Below, piece by piece: positions 17,279 through 25,602 of a stretch of DNA of 64,000 nt. A program made the position numbers and the translations under genes. Every line of letters starts with the position of its first letter. The stretch's first letter is position 1. The notes under the pieces were generated by a model. It saw only the letters and a list, made by a program, of their open reading frames with translations, had not been told where the DNA came from and made no database searches. The DNA is from Sphingosinicella terrae (GTDB lineage: Bacteria; Pseudomonadota; Alphaproteobacteria; Sphingomonadales; Sphingomonadaceae), in the NCBI RefSeq assembly GCF_003347635.1, contig NZ_QDFY01000011.1, forward strand, positions 1 to 64,000. The letters run 5' to 3'.

Positions 17279-18514
17279 CTACCGCATCGGTTCCAGCCGC
17301 CAGCGGGCGAGCGAGCGCCACAGCCATTCGAACGGGCCGTAGCGGAAGCGGTCCAGCCACGGCTTCGACCAGAGCAGCATCAGCGCCCAAAGGGCGACGA
17401 CCGGGATCCACAACTGGATCCGGCTCATCGTCCCATAGAGGCCGAAGCCGTAGCCGTAGAAGATCGTGGTCATGATCAGGCTGGTGCCGAGATAGTTGGT
17501 GAAGGCGGCGCGGCCGGCCGCCGCGATGCGTTCGACCAGCGCGCCGCCGCGCCGGGACAGGAGGATGATGAGCGCGGCATAGGCGACCACCATGACCGGA
17601 CGGAACGGCGTCGTCGCCGCCATCTCGATCAGGAAGATGCTGGGGATGTCGAAGCCGCTGCGGACCGCCAGCCAGGCGAGCAGGGCGTAGGCCGGCACGC
17701 CGAAAGCGAGCCCGCCGAGGGCGACCCGGCGATAGGCAGCCAGGCTCCATTCGCCCTTGAAAAAGCCGCTCTTCAACGCGGCCATGCCGAGAAGCATGTA
17801 GCCGAGCGTCTCCCAGCCGAACATCAGGACCCCGGTGAACGGCTCGATCCCGCGCTCGCCGATCCGGTTGGCGACCAGCCCCGACCAGCTGCCTTGATGG
17901 AGGGCGAGGTTCTGCGAGATCGCCGGCGCGCTGCCGCCGAAATCTCGTTCCAGCGCCTGCCACTGGCGAACCATCTCCGGATCCGGAACCGGCGCGGCCG
18001 CGGCCTGTGCCAGCATGGAGATGCTGCCGGCGAGGAGCAGGAAGACCAAGGTCTGGATGGCCACGAGGCCGAGGCCCAAGGCGACGAGGCCTCGTACGGA
18101 TTGGTCCCGGAACAGATAGAGGACGAGGCCGACCAGCGCGTAGCCCGCCAATATGTCGCCGAACCAGATGAAATAGAAATGGGCCAGGCCGAACAGGAGC
18201 AGCCACAGCATCCGCCGGTAATGCGCCGCCGCCGGCGAAACGCCGGCCGCTTCCGCCCGCTCGATCACCAGCAACGTGCTCGCCCCGAACAGGAAGGAGA
18301 AGAGCCCGCGCATGCGTCCGTCGACGAACACGAAGCTGAACACCCACGACCAGAAATCGGCCGCGCCTTCCAGGCCGTAGGCGGTCGGGTCCATATAGGC
18401 CTGGAAAGGCATGGCGAAGGCGACGATGTTCATCGCCAGGATACCCATCACCGCCACGCCGCGGACGATGTCCAGGCTGGCGATCCGGGGCGCGGGCTCG
18501 GTAGCGGCGGTCAT
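17279..18514 (-). CDS. DUF418 (YeiB-like) integral membrane protein, second copy
   Basis: A 411-residue polytopic membrane protein. It starts with S-L-D-I-V-R-G-V-A-V-M-G-I-L-A-M-N, the typical family opening, has about ten membrane helices, and ends with F-R-Y-G-P-F-E-W-L-W-R, the DUF418 C-terminal signature. It also has a long periplasmic-type loop around residues 165-210. It is a distant paralogue of the protein at 4102-5283. Function is unknown; transport or acyl transfer has been proposed for relatives. It converges with the Hpt gene. Confidence 0.87.
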   Translation of the reverse strand: MTAATEPAPRIASLDIVRGVAVMGILAMNIVAFAMPFQAYMDPTAYGLEGAADFWSWVFSFVFVDGRMRGLFSFLFGASTLLVIERAEAAGVSPAAAHYRRMLWLLLFGLAHFYFIWFGDILAGYALVGLVLYLFRDQSVRGLVALGLGLVAIQTLVFLLLAGSISMLAQAAAAPVPDPEMVRQWQALERDFGGSAPAISQNLALHQGSWSGLVANRIGERGIEPFTGVLMFGWETLGYMLLGMAALKSGFFKGEWSLAAYRRVALGGLAFGVPAYALLAWLAVRSGFDIPSIFLIEMAATTPFRPVMVVAYAALIILLSRRGGALVERIAAAGRAAFTNYLGTSLIMTTIFYGYGFGLYGTMSRIQLWIPVVALWALMLLWSKPWLDRFRYGPFEWLWRSLARWRLEPMR

Positions 18515-18588
18515 TCCGTTCCCTTGCGGAATGCGAGGGCGGAAAGTCTATCCCAATCGCCGCGTCCGCGACAGGGGCCGGGAGGCGG

Positions 18589-19380
18589 TCAGGGCCGCAG
18601 GCGGGCGACGCTCCCCGCGGCCGGTACGTGCCGGCCGGGGCTCATGAACCAGGGATCGGGAATGGCGGCGGCGCCTTCGCCCAGAAGCCGCGACCATCGG
18701 GCCGAAAGCGCATCGAAATAGGCATCATCCTCGCCGATCCGCTCCTCGATGACCGCCTCGTCCGCGGCGGCGGGAACGACGACCAGGTCGAGCGGCCGCG
18801 CGACCGAGAGGTTCGATCGCATCGCCGAATCGAACGAGAGCAGGCCGATCTTGACCAGAGCGGGCAAGGCCATGTCGCGGCGGACGACCCGGTCGAGGAT
18901 CGGCCGGCCATATTTGGTCTCGCCGATCTGGAGGAAGGGCGCGTCCGGCTTGCACTCGATGAAATTGCCTTCCTCGTAGATCAGGAACAGGCGCGGCGGC
19001 GCGTCGCCGATGCGACCGCCGAGCAGCAGGCACGATCCCGCCTTGCGCGCCGGCGCCAGCGCCTCGCTCACCCAGCCGTTCGCGCGCCGCAGCGCCTCGC
19101 CGGCAATGCGCGCGGCCTGGAACATCGAGCGCGCCTCGGCGAGGGGCCTGGCAAGCCGCTCGCCCGCCTCCTCCTCCTCCTCCTTCTCGACGAGCAGGGC
19201 GATCGCCGCCTGGGTGGCGGACAGATTGCCGCAGCTTGCCGCGAAGATGTCCCGCTCGCCATCACCGACGAGACGATGGAGCTTGCGATAGGAGGAGACG
19301 TTGTCGACGCCGCCGTTGGTGCGGGTGTCGGCGATCATCACCAGCCCGGCATCGGCAAGAAGGCCGAGCCCGTAGGTCAT
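18589..19380 (-). CDS. Anbu (ancestral beta-subunit) proteasome-type protease
   Basis: A 263-residue protein starting M-T-Y-G-L-G-L. Thr2 would be the N-terminal nucleophile after loss of methionine, as in proteasome beta subunits. A-D-T-R-T-N-G-G-V-D-N at about residues 17-27 is an Anbu hallmark, followed by A-A-S-C-G-N-L and G-S-C-L-L-L-G-G. Anbu forms ring or helical assemblies; its substrates are unsettled. In other bacteria it clusters with alpha-E, circularly permuted ATP-grasp and transglutaminase genes, which are not visible here. Its start overlaps the stop of the small gene at 19377-19553. Confidence 0.85.
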   Translation of the reverse strand: MTYGLGLLADAGLVMIADTRTNGGVDNVSSYRKLHRLVGDGERDIFAASCGNLSATQAAIALLVEKEEEEEAGERLARPLAEARSMFQAARIAGEALRRANGWVSEALAPARKAGSCLLLGGRIGDAPPRLFLIYEEGNFIECKPDAPFLQIGETKYGRPILDRVVRRDMALPALVKIGLLSFDSAMRSNLSVARPLDLVVVPAAADEAVIEERIGEDDAYFDALSARWSRLLGEGAAAIPDPWFMSPGRHVPAAGSVARLRP

Positions 19381-19553
19381 TGTCCGGCCCCTCCGGGCCG
19401 CGGCGCCGGCGATGCGCCGCCATGAAGCTTCTCGAGATAGAGCTCGGTCATGGCATAATGGAACTGGACGGCGACCGGATCGGTCGAACGCTGGGCCAGC
19501 TCCACCTCCTGCTCGGCACGCTTCTGGTAATAGTCGCCATCCTGGCTGGACAT
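19377..19553 (-). CDS. Small conserved-looking protein coupled to Anbu
   Basis: A 58-residue protein with a good GGAGG site eight bases before its ATG. The sequence is mostly two predicted helices: D-Y-Y-Q-K-R-A-E-Q-E-V-E-L-A-Q and A-V-Q-F-H-Y-A-M-T-E-L-Y-L-E-K-L, with a proline/glycine-rich tail. Such short tandem-helix proteins are common in sphingomonads but have no known role. Its TGA overlaps the Anbu ATG, so it is translated first and coupled to it, suggesting it is a partner, adaptor or substrate. Confidence 0.7.
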   Translation of the reverse strand: MSSQDGDYYQKRAEQEVELAQRSTDPVAVQFHYAMTELYLEKLHGGASPAPRPGGAGQ

Positions 19554-19635
19554 GATCGGGACCTCCGTGCGTCGAAGGCCTTTCCATCCTCTCCCGGCCG
19601 CGCGCGCGGCGCTGTCCGCCCCTGCGCGTCGACCG

Positions 19636-19890
19636 TCACGCCGCGACCCTGGGCCGGGCCCGGCATTTCTCGCGGACCAGCCGCAGGGCGTCGCCGAAGC
19701 GGGCACAGCCGAGCGCCTCGTCCTCCGTCACGGCGACGTCATAGGCTTCCTCTATGCTCATGGTGAGCTCGACGAGGTCGAGCGAATCGGCGCCGAGATC
19801 GTCGCGGAACGAGGCCCATTCCGTCACCGCGTCGGCGGGTATGGCGAGCTCCCGTGCCACAAGCTGACGAAGCTGTTCGACGTCCATCAT
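19636..19890 (-). CDS. Acyl carrier protein
   Basis: An 84-residue protein of the acyl-carrier fold. F-R-D-D-L-G-A-D-S-L-D-L-V-E-L (about residues 29-43) contains the serine that takes the phosphopantetheine arm. Acidic helices (T-M-S-I-E-E-A-Y, T-E-D-E-A-L) follow, and a basic tail R-A-R-P-R-V-A-A ends it. Two adjacent ATGs (19890, 19887) are possible starts. No fatty-acid synthesis genes lie nearby, so it may be a specialised carrier rather than the main AcpP. It is upstream of, and perhaps co-transcribed with, the small gene and Anbu. Confidence 0.85.
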   Translation of the reverse strand: MMDVEQLRQLVARELAIPADAVTEWASFRDDLGADSLDLVELTMSIEEAYDVAVTEDEALGCARFGDALRLVREKCRARPRVAA

Positions 19891-19967
19891 GGCCGGCCCT
19901 GACGTTACGCTGCTCTGCAGCATAAGCTGACCCAATCACGGCAGGGGTCAAGGCATTTGAACGGCCA

Positions 19968-19982
19968 CGTGAATTCTTCACG
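19968..19982. promoter_or_regulatory. Palindrome near the acyl carrier protein gene
   Basis: CGTGAA-TTC-TTCACG is a perfect 15-base inverted repeat about 80 bases upstream of the acyl carrier protein start, in the gap before the diguanylate cyclase gene. It has the size of a dimeric repressor site; the regulator is unknown. Confidence 0.3.
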
Positions 19983-20057
19983 GAGGAAAGGACGGGCTTC
20001 GCACCTGCAGGAAGGAGTCCGCCCGGCCCTGGGGTAGGCCGGCCCCGTGCGCGGCGG

Positions 20058-21080
20058 CTATTCGCTCGGCTCGAAGCGGATCTGGTCCCGGCCCGCTTTC
20101 TTCGCCTCGTAGAGCAGCTCGTCGGCCCGATTGAGCGCCCGCGTCGTTCCCTCGGGGCTGGCCGCAATGCCGGCCGAGAAGGTGATCTGGCCGATGCGCT
20201 CGCCGGTCGTGCGCAGGACGAAGTCGCTGCGGTTCATGGCGCGGCGGGCATCGTCGACCAGCTCGGCCGCCTGGGCCGGGCTCATCTTCTCGAACAGGAT
20301 GACGAATTCCTCACCGCCGAGGCGGGCGACCATGTGGCCGCCGCAGAATTTCTCCAGCCGCCGCGCCATCATCTTGAGCACGCGGTCGCCGACGGCATGG
20401 CCGTGGGCGTCGTTGATCAGCTTGAAATGGTCGAGGTCGCAGATGGCGAGCGAGACCGGCGCGCCGGCGGCGTCCAGCTCCCGGCAGCGATCCTCGAAGG
20501 CGCGCCTGTTGGCAAGCTTGGTCAGCGGATCGCGCCGGGCCTCCTCCTCGACCTCGCTGAGCTGTTTGCGAAGCGTTCGGGTCTCGCTCTCCGCCTGCAC
20601 CAGCCTCTGCTCGGCCGCGCGAGTCCGCTCGATGATCACGCCGGTCAGGCGGAGCAGGCTGTCGAGACCGTTCTCCTTCCCGGTCTCCTTGAGCGCTGCC
20701 GCCCCCTGCTCCAGGTCGCGGCCGTAGCTCTCCGTCTCCGCGCGCGCCTGCTCGACGGTCGAGGCGAACTGCTCGATCAGCATCCGCGCTGCCGCGAGCG
20801 CCGACTCGTCGACCGGCTCTGCAAGGCCGCTGCGGCTGGCGACGATCCCGTAATCCTCGCGCAGCCGGTCGGCCTCGGGCTGACTGAGCCGGATCCCGTC
20901 GCTGACCAGCTTGCGCACCTCGCGCGACATCGCGGAATCGCTGTCGACGATCAGCTGGTAGACGAGGCTGTAATTCTCCGGGCTGGGGACCAGTCCGTGC
21001 TTCAGCAGGAACTTGCCGATCCGCTCGTAGAGGCGCTGGTGCGTGAGCTCGCGCGTGGCGGGTTGGACGATCTTCAGCAT
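20058..21080 (-). CDS. Diguanylate cyclase (GGDEF), coupled to motB
   Basis: A 340-residue cytosolic protein. Residues 1-90 are a helical region of unknown type (with S-P-E-N-Y-S-L-V-Y), 92-180 are coiled-coil-like, and 181-340 form a GGDEF domain with D-P-L-T-K-L-A-N-R-R, C-D-L-D-H-F-K and active-site G-G-E-E-F at 255-259. The intact motif predicts synthesis of cyclic di-GMP. The inhibitory R-x-x-D site before it is absent (C-G-G-H instead), so feedback inhibition may be weak. Its ATG overlaps the motB stop (TGATG), placing it in the motA-motB message and tying second-messenger synthesis to the motor. Confidence 0.92.
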   Translation of the reverse strand: MLKIVQPATRELTHQRLYERIGKFLLKHGLVPSPENYSLVYQLIVDSDSAMSREVRKLVSDGIRLSQPEADRLREDYGIVASRSGLAEPVDESALAAARMLIEQFASTVEQARAETESYGRDLEQGAAALKETGKENGLDSLLRLTGVIIERTRAAEQRLVQAESETRTLRKQLSEVEEEARRDPLTKLANRRAFEDRCRELDAAGAPVSLAICDLDHFKLINDAHGHAVGDRVLKMMARRLEKFCGGHMVARLGGEEFVILFEKMSPAQAAELVDDARRAMNRSDFVLRTTGERIGQITFSAGIAASPEGTTRALNRADELLYEAKKAGRDQIRFEPSE

Positions 21081-21991
21081 CAGCTCCGATCGGTTCGCGG
21101 CGGTTCGACCTGAGGCGCCGCTTCGCCGCGCCGCCAGGCGAGGGTGATGGAAATCCGGCGGTTGCGTGGGTCGTAACGGTCCTGCGGGACGTAGGGGTCC
21201 CGCTCGGCGACCCCCTCGATCCTTGCGAAACGCGACACCGGGATGCTCGCGCCGTGCAGCGTGGCTCGGGTCGCCTCCGCCCGCGCCGTCGACAGCATCC
21301 AGTTGTTCATCGTCCGGCCCGCGGCATAAGGAAGAGCGTCCGTATGGCCCCGTATCACGATCTCGTTGGGCAATCCCGCGATCACCTGCGCGACCTCCTG
21401 CACCAGTCGCCGCGCCTCTGGAAGCAATTGTTCGGTGCCGACCCTGAACATCGAGAAATCGGCTTCGTCCATCAAGTCGATGCGAAGGCCCTCATCGTCC
21501 TCCGAAAAGCGGATATGGCTCGCCAGGCGGCGGAGTTCGGGCGTGGCCTGGATGCGACGCATGAGTTCCTGGCGCAGTTGCTCGAAGCGCTCGCGGTCTT
21601 CGGACCGGGGCGCCTCGCCTTCCCTGAGTCCGCCGGTCGAGTCGCGCGGAATGACGATCGCCCGCGAACCGGTCTGGGCGGCGCGATGCGGGTAATTCTC
21701 GGCGGCGACGATCGAGTCGCCGCCCATGATCCCGTCGGAGCCGGCGCTGTTCTGGCGGTATTCGATCAGGGTCGGTGTGAAATAGTCGGCAAGGCCCTTG
21801 CGCTGGTCCTCGTCGGTCGAGCCGAGCAGCCACAGCAGCAGGAAGAAGGCCATCATCGCCGTGACGAAGTCCGCATAGGCGATCTTCCATGCGCCGCCAT
21901 GATGGGCGTCGTGATTGTCCGCCACGATCTTCTTGACGATGATCGGCCGCGGCTCGGGCTCGTTGCGGCCGCGCCGCGCGCTCGTCGCCAT
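21080..21991 (-). CDS. motB: Flagellar stator protein MotB
   Basis: A 303-residue protein with one membrane helix (about 38-57) containing A-Y-A-D-F-V-T-A-M-M-A-F-F; Asp41 is the proton- or sodium-carrying residue. A plug/linker region follows, and the C-terminus is an OmpA-like peptidoglycan-binding domain with I-R-G-H-T-D-A-L-P and N-W-M-L-S-T-A-R-A. It forms the stator with MotA and anchors it to the wall. It lies four bases downstream of motA and is overlapped by the diguanylate cyclase gene. Confidence 0.95.
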   Translation of the reverse strand: MATSARRGRNEPEPRPIIVKKIVADNHDAHHGGAWKIAYADFVTAMMAFFLLLWLLGSTDEDQRKGLADYFTPTLIEYRQNSAGSDGIMGGDSIVAAENYPHRAAQTGSRAIVIPRDSTGGLREGEAPRSEDRERFEQLRQELMRRIQATPELRRLASHIRFSEDDEGLRIDLMDEADFSMFRVGTEQLLPEARRLVQEVAQVIAGLPNEIVIRGHTDALPYAAGRTMNNWMLSTARAEATRATLHGASIPVSRFARIEGVAERDPYVPQDRYDPRNRRISITLAWRRGEAAPQVEPPRTDRS

Positions 21992-21995
21992 GGCC

Positions 21996-22859
21996 CTACC
22001 GGCCCCGCATGCCGTCGAACACGTCGGCGAAGGCCGGCTGGTTCGTATGGGCGATCCCCGACCGGGCGGCCTCGATCACCAGCGGCAGCGGATGGCCGTG
22101 GAGCGAAGCGATGACGATCTGCTTGACCACGTGATAGATGGCCGCATCCGCCTCGATCACCTGGCGGGCGCGGTTGGCGAACGGACCGACGAAGCCGTAG
22201 GCGAGCAGCACGCCGAGAAAGGTGCCGACCAGCGCCGACCCGATCATCTCGCCCAATATGGCGGGCGGCTGGTCGATCGAGCTCATCGTCTTCACCACGC
22301 CCAGCACGGCCGCGACGATGCCGAGCGCGGGGAGCGCGTCGGCCAGGGTCTGCAGCGTGTTGGCCGGGCGGATCGCCTCGTGGTGGTGGGTCTTGATCGC
22401 ATTGTCCATCACCTCCTCGACCGCGTGGGGATCGAGCGTTCCCGACGACACGACGACGAGCCTGAGAGTGTCGCAGATCAGGTGGACCAGGGTATCGTCC
22501 TTGAGCAGCCGCGGATATTCGGCGAAGATCGGACTGGCCTTGGGGTCCTCGATATGCGGCTCGACCGCGACCGGGCCATCGGTGCGCAGCATCTTCATCA
22601 GCCGCGACACCAGGAAGATCGTATCGAGGAAATCCTGCTTGGTGTAGCGCGCGCCCTTGAAGACCTTGGCGAAGCCGCCGCCCAGCGCCTTCAGCTCCCG
22701 CATCGAGTTTCCGGCGATCGTCGCGCCGAGCGCGGCGCCGCCGATGATCAGCATCTCGAGGGGCAGAGCGTGGAGGACGACACCGATGCTGCCCCCGCCC
22801 ACGATGAACCCGCCGAACACCATGATGATGACGACGATGATACCGACGGCTGGAAACAT
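21996..22859 (-). CDS. motA: Flagellar stator protein MotA
   Basis: A 287-residue membrane protein with four hydrophobic segments: two near the N-terminus (about 3-25 and 30-50) and two around residues 175-225 (A-L-P-A-L-G-I-V-A-A-V-L-G-V-V and G-T-F-L-G-V-L-L-A-Y). The large cytoplasmic loop between them carries the charged residues that act on FliG. It is the first gene of the motA-motB-cyclase unit and has a FliA-type promoter about 50 bases upstream. Confidence 0.95.
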   Translation of the reverse strand: MFPAVGIIVVIIMVFGGFIVGGGSIGVVLHALPLEMLIIGGAALGATIAGNSMRELKALGGGFAKVFKGARYTKQDFLDTIFLVSRLMKMLRTDGPVAVEPHIEDPKASPIFAEYPRLLKDDTLVHLICDTLRLVVVSSGTLDPHAVEEVMDNAIKTHHHEAIRPANTLQTLADALPALGIVAAVLGVVKTMSSIDQPPAILGEMIGSALVGTFLGVLLAYGFVGPFANRARQVIEADAAIYHVVKQIVIASLHGHPLPLVIEAARSGIAHTNQPAFADVFDGMRGR

Positions 22860-22911
22860 CCGCTCAATCCCCGAACTGGCCAGTGGGCAAAGAAAGCCTG
22901 CCTCGAAAGTA

Positions 22912-22937
22912 TTAACGGCAGGGGCGCGAGGAATTTA
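22912..22937 (-). promoter_or_regulatory. FliA (sigma-28) promoter of motA
   Basis: On the minus strand: TAAA (22934-22937), 14 bp, GCCGTTAA (22912-22919). The other four sites in this window use 15 bp, so this one is one base short. It lies 53 bases upstream of motA. Confidence 0.6.
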
Positions 22938-23006
22938 GCGTTGGCGGAGAATATGACGGAGCTTCGTGCCCCGGGACTTCACGCGGAGGAAAGCCTGCGA
23001 AACAGG

Positions 23007-23040
23007 GTCGAGGGGCCCCTGCGCTGAAGAGCCCCTCGAC
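23007..23040. terminator. Hairpin after flgL
   Basis: GTCGAGGGGC (23007-23016) and GCCCCTCGAC (23031-23040) form a perfect 10-bp stem around a 14-base loop. It lies 57 bases downstream of the flgL stop, between the flg operon and motA. A good T-run is lacking, so termination may be partial. Confidence 0.5.
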
Positions 23041-23096
23041 CGCGTTTCACGCGCTCCGCTTCCCCGGCACAGGCGGGGGAGGAAAAAGATCCGGCC

Positions 23097-23951
23097 TTAC
23101 CGCAGGATGTCGAACAGGGTGCTCGCATTGATCCGGGCGAAGGCGGCCTGGGCGGCCTGCAGGGTGAGCTGGCGCGCCTGGAGCTTGGCGATCACCTCGG
23201 TGACGTCGGCGCTCTCGATCCCTTTGCGCTCCTCCTCGGCCCCGAGATTGGAGGCGGCCAGGGCGTCGAGGAGATTGTCGATCCGCTTGCCCCGCGTGCC
23301 CTGCTCGCCCTGCGCGGCGGAAATCCCCACCACGGAGGTCTCGAGCTCGTCGAGGGAGGCATCGCCGGCCGTCTTGCGGGCGACGGGATCGGTGAGCTCG
23401 ATCGCGTCGGCGGCATCGGTGATGATGGCCACGAGATCCTTGGGCCCGCCGGCCGTATCCATGTCGAACACGGAGGAGCGCGTCCCGCTGGCCCGGACGC
23501 GCAGCCCCTCGCCGACCGGGATCTCGAGCGCATCGGCCACGGGGAAGAGCGGCTCGCCCCGGGAGTCGCGGCTGCCCTGCAGCGTTGCGATCTCCTCTGC
23601 GATCGAGCGAAGCTCCAGCGCGATGGTCGCGCGGTTGGCGTCGGACAGGGTACCGGTGGTGGCGGAGATCATCAGCTCCTTGGCCCGGGTGACGGCCGTG
23701 GCGGTCGCCTCCAGCGCGTCGTCCGCACGCTGAGAGATGGCCGCCGCTGTCTGCAGATTGCTCTTCCAGGTGACGATGTTGGACTGAAGCCGGGCGATGT
23801 CCGAGACGCGGGCGGCGCCGACCGGATCGTCGGACGGAGTCTGGATGCGCTTGCCCGTCGATATCTCGACCATGCCGCGGTCGATCAGGCCGGCGAGCTT
23901 CTGCTGCCGGTGGATTTCCTGGCTGAGGCGGTAACGGGTGCCGGTGATCAT
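23097..23951 (-). CDS. flgL: Flagellar hook-filament junction protein FlgL
   Basis: A 284-residue flagellin-like protein. The N-terminal helix region (I-T-G-T-R-Y-R-L-S-Q-E-I-H ... I-S-T-G-K-R-I-Q-T-P-S-D-D-P-V-G-A) and C-terminal helix (L-T-L-Q-A-A-Q-A-A-F-A-R-I-N-A-S-T-L-F-D) are the conserved ends that coil together. Position as last gene of the flgB-flgL operon, 11 bases after flgK, supports FlgL rather than flagellin. It joins the hook cap region to the filament. Confidence 0.93.
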   Translation of the reverse strand: MITGTRYRLSQEIHRQQKLAGLIDRGMVEISTGKRIQTPSDDPVGAARVSDIARLQSNIVTWKSNLQTAAAISQRADDALEATATAVTRAKELMISATTGTLSDANRATIALELRSIAEEIATLQGSRDSRGEPLFPVADALEIPVGEGLRVRASGTRSSVFDMDTAGGPKDLVAIITDAADAIELTDPVARKTAGDASLDELETSVVGISAAQGEQGTRGKRIDNLLDALAASNLGAEEERKGIESADVTEVIAKLQARQLTLQAAQAAFARINASTLFDILR

Positions 23952-23962
23952 GGTTCAGTTCC

Positions 23963-25315
23963 TCAGAGAGCGTCCAAGATGGCGTTGAAGGTGTCGCGGC
24001 CGACCTGGAGGATCCGGGTCGCGGCGCTGTAGGCCTGCTGGTAGCGGAGCAGCTCGGCCGCCTCGCGGTCGAGGTCGACGCCGGTGATCTCGTCGAGCGC
24101 GGCATAGGCATTGTCGCGCCAGGCCGAGGCCGCGGCCGCTTCCGACCGGGTGGAGGCGAGCGACTGGGCCGTGTCTGCGACGATCGCGTCCCAGCGCGAC
24201 TCGACGCCGCCCGCGCCGCGCAGCCCGTCAAGCGCGAGCAGGTTGCCGTTCGCCCGCCCGTCGGTGGAAGCGGCGGCGATGAGCGCGGGGTCGTCGATCA
24301 GCACCGCGAAGCCGGCGGCGCCGCCGCTTCCGTCGAGCAGGTCCGCGCCGGGATCGCCATTGGCGTCGATTCCGCCCGCCGACCAGGCATTGATCGCGCC
24401 GGCAAAGTCGGCGGCGAGCGCATCGAGCGCGGCACGGCGATCGGCGGTGACGGAGGCGACCTGGACAAGCCCGGCCAGTCGTCCGGCCGTCGCCGGCAGC
24501 GGCACGGTGGTCCCTTCCTTGCTGATCCGCAGCGCGATCCGTCCGTCGCTCGCCGCGTCGACCCCGATCACGGCGTAGCCGACTCCGTTGAGCAGCGAGA
24601 CCGAGGCGGCGCCGTCGAGGGCGAGGCTGGCGGTACCGTCGCCGGCGACGGAGACCTGGACGTCGAGGCGCTGGGCGATATCGTCGATGAGCCGCTCGCG
24701 CTGATCTTCGAGCGCGGCATAGGAGGCGCTGCCGCGCGCGGTCGCGCGGATCGTGCCGTTGATCTCGTGAAGCGCGCGAAGGGCGCTGTTGACGGTCTCC
24801 GCGTCCAGCCGCGCGGCGTCCTCTATCCCGCCCGACACCCGCTCGAGCGCGTTGGCGCTGGTGTTGAAGGCGCCGGCCGTGTCCCGCAGCGTCAGCAGCA
24901 CCGCCGATCGCGCGACCGGGTCGGCAGGATTGGAGGCGAGCGCGCCGGCGGCGTTGAAGAAGGCGGTGAGCGACGATCCGACGGTCATGCCGCCATTGCC
25001 GAGCGCGTTCTCGACCGTGGTCAGCCATTGCGAACGCGTCTCGGCATTGCCGGCCGCCGCCGCCGAAAGCCGGGCCTCGGTAGCCCGGAACGAATCCCAG
25101 GCGCGGGCGACGCCGGCAATGTCGACCCCGCTGAACAGGATCTGCTCGCGGTAGACCGGGTCGGGATTGACCCCCGGAGTCGGTGCCTGGCGGAGGATGG
25201 CCGTTCGGCGCGAATAGCCCGGCGTCTCGGCATTGGCGACATTTTCGCCGACGGCGCCGAGCGCGCCCTTATAGGCCTTCACGGCCGACGCGCCGATGCT
25301 GATAAGGTCGCTCAT
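23963..25315 (-). CDS. flgK: Flagellar hook-associated protein FlgK
   Basis: A 450-residue protein. The N-terminus has the rod/hook family helix with N-V-A-N-A-E-T-P-G-Y-S-R-R (about 25-37), and the C-terminus has the matching V-D-L-D-R-E-A-A-E-L-L-R-Y-Q-Q-A-Y-S-A-A-T-R-I-L motif typical of FlgK. The middle is shorter than in enterobacteria. It forms the first junction ring between hook and filament. Its ATG overlaps the flgJ stop. Confidence 0.94.
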   Translation of the reverse strand: MSDLISIGASAVKAYKGALGAVGENVANAETPGYSRRTAILRQAPTPGVNPDPVYREQILFSGVDIAGVARAWDSFRATEARLSAAAAGNAETRSQWLTTVENALGNGGMTVGSSLTAFFNAAGALASNPADPVARSAVLLTLRDTAGAFNTSANALERVSGGIEDAARLDAETVNSALRALHEINGTIRATARGSASYAALEDQRERLIDDIAQRLDVQVSVAGDGTASLALDGAASVSLLNGVGYAVIGVDAASDGRIALRISKEGTTVPLPATAGRLAGLVQVASVTADRRAALDALAADFAGAINAWSAGGIDANGDPGADLLDGSGGAAGFAVLIDDPALIAAASTDGRANGNLLALDGLRGAGGVESRWDAIVADTAQSLASTRSEAAAASAWRDNAYAALDEITGVDLDREAAELLRYQQAYSAATRILQVGRDTFNAILDAL

Positions 25316-25602
25316 CTCGGGCTCCGCCTCTGGAACTGGTTGAGAAGCATCTCGGCGATGCCGAAGCCGCCGCGCTCGGCCATGGTGTCCGCGAGCCGGG
25401 CGTCGGCCATGTCCCGGAACTGATCGGCGGCGGCGCTGCCGAGCAGATCCTCGCCGAGCTTGGCCTGGCGCATCGATCCGATCATCTGGCGCAGGAACAC
25501 CGCCTCGAAGGCCTGGGCCGCCTCGCGCAGGCGCGGATCCGGCTCGCCGGTGCCCGCGGCGGCGGGCGCGCTGCCGCCGGCCTGGGAAAGAGGGCCGATC
25601 AC
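25312..25602 (-). CDS. flgJ: Rod assembly protein FlgJ, rod-binding domain only
   Basis: A 96-residue protein that holds only the N-terminal rod-binding region: A-A-Q-A-F-E-A-V-F-L-R-Q-M-I-G-S-M-R, then F-R-D-M-A-D-A-R-L-A-D. In enterobacteria FlgJ also has a muramidase domain, which is missing here. A separate lytic transglycosylase (34974-35771) could supply it. It starts at a GTG overlapping the flgI stop. It caps the growing rod. Confidence 0.88.
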   Translation of the reverse strand: MIGPLSQAGGSAPAAAGTGEPDPRLREAAQAFEAVFLRQMIGSMRQAKLGEDLLGSAAADQFRDMADARLADTMAERGGFGIAEMLLNQFQRRSPR

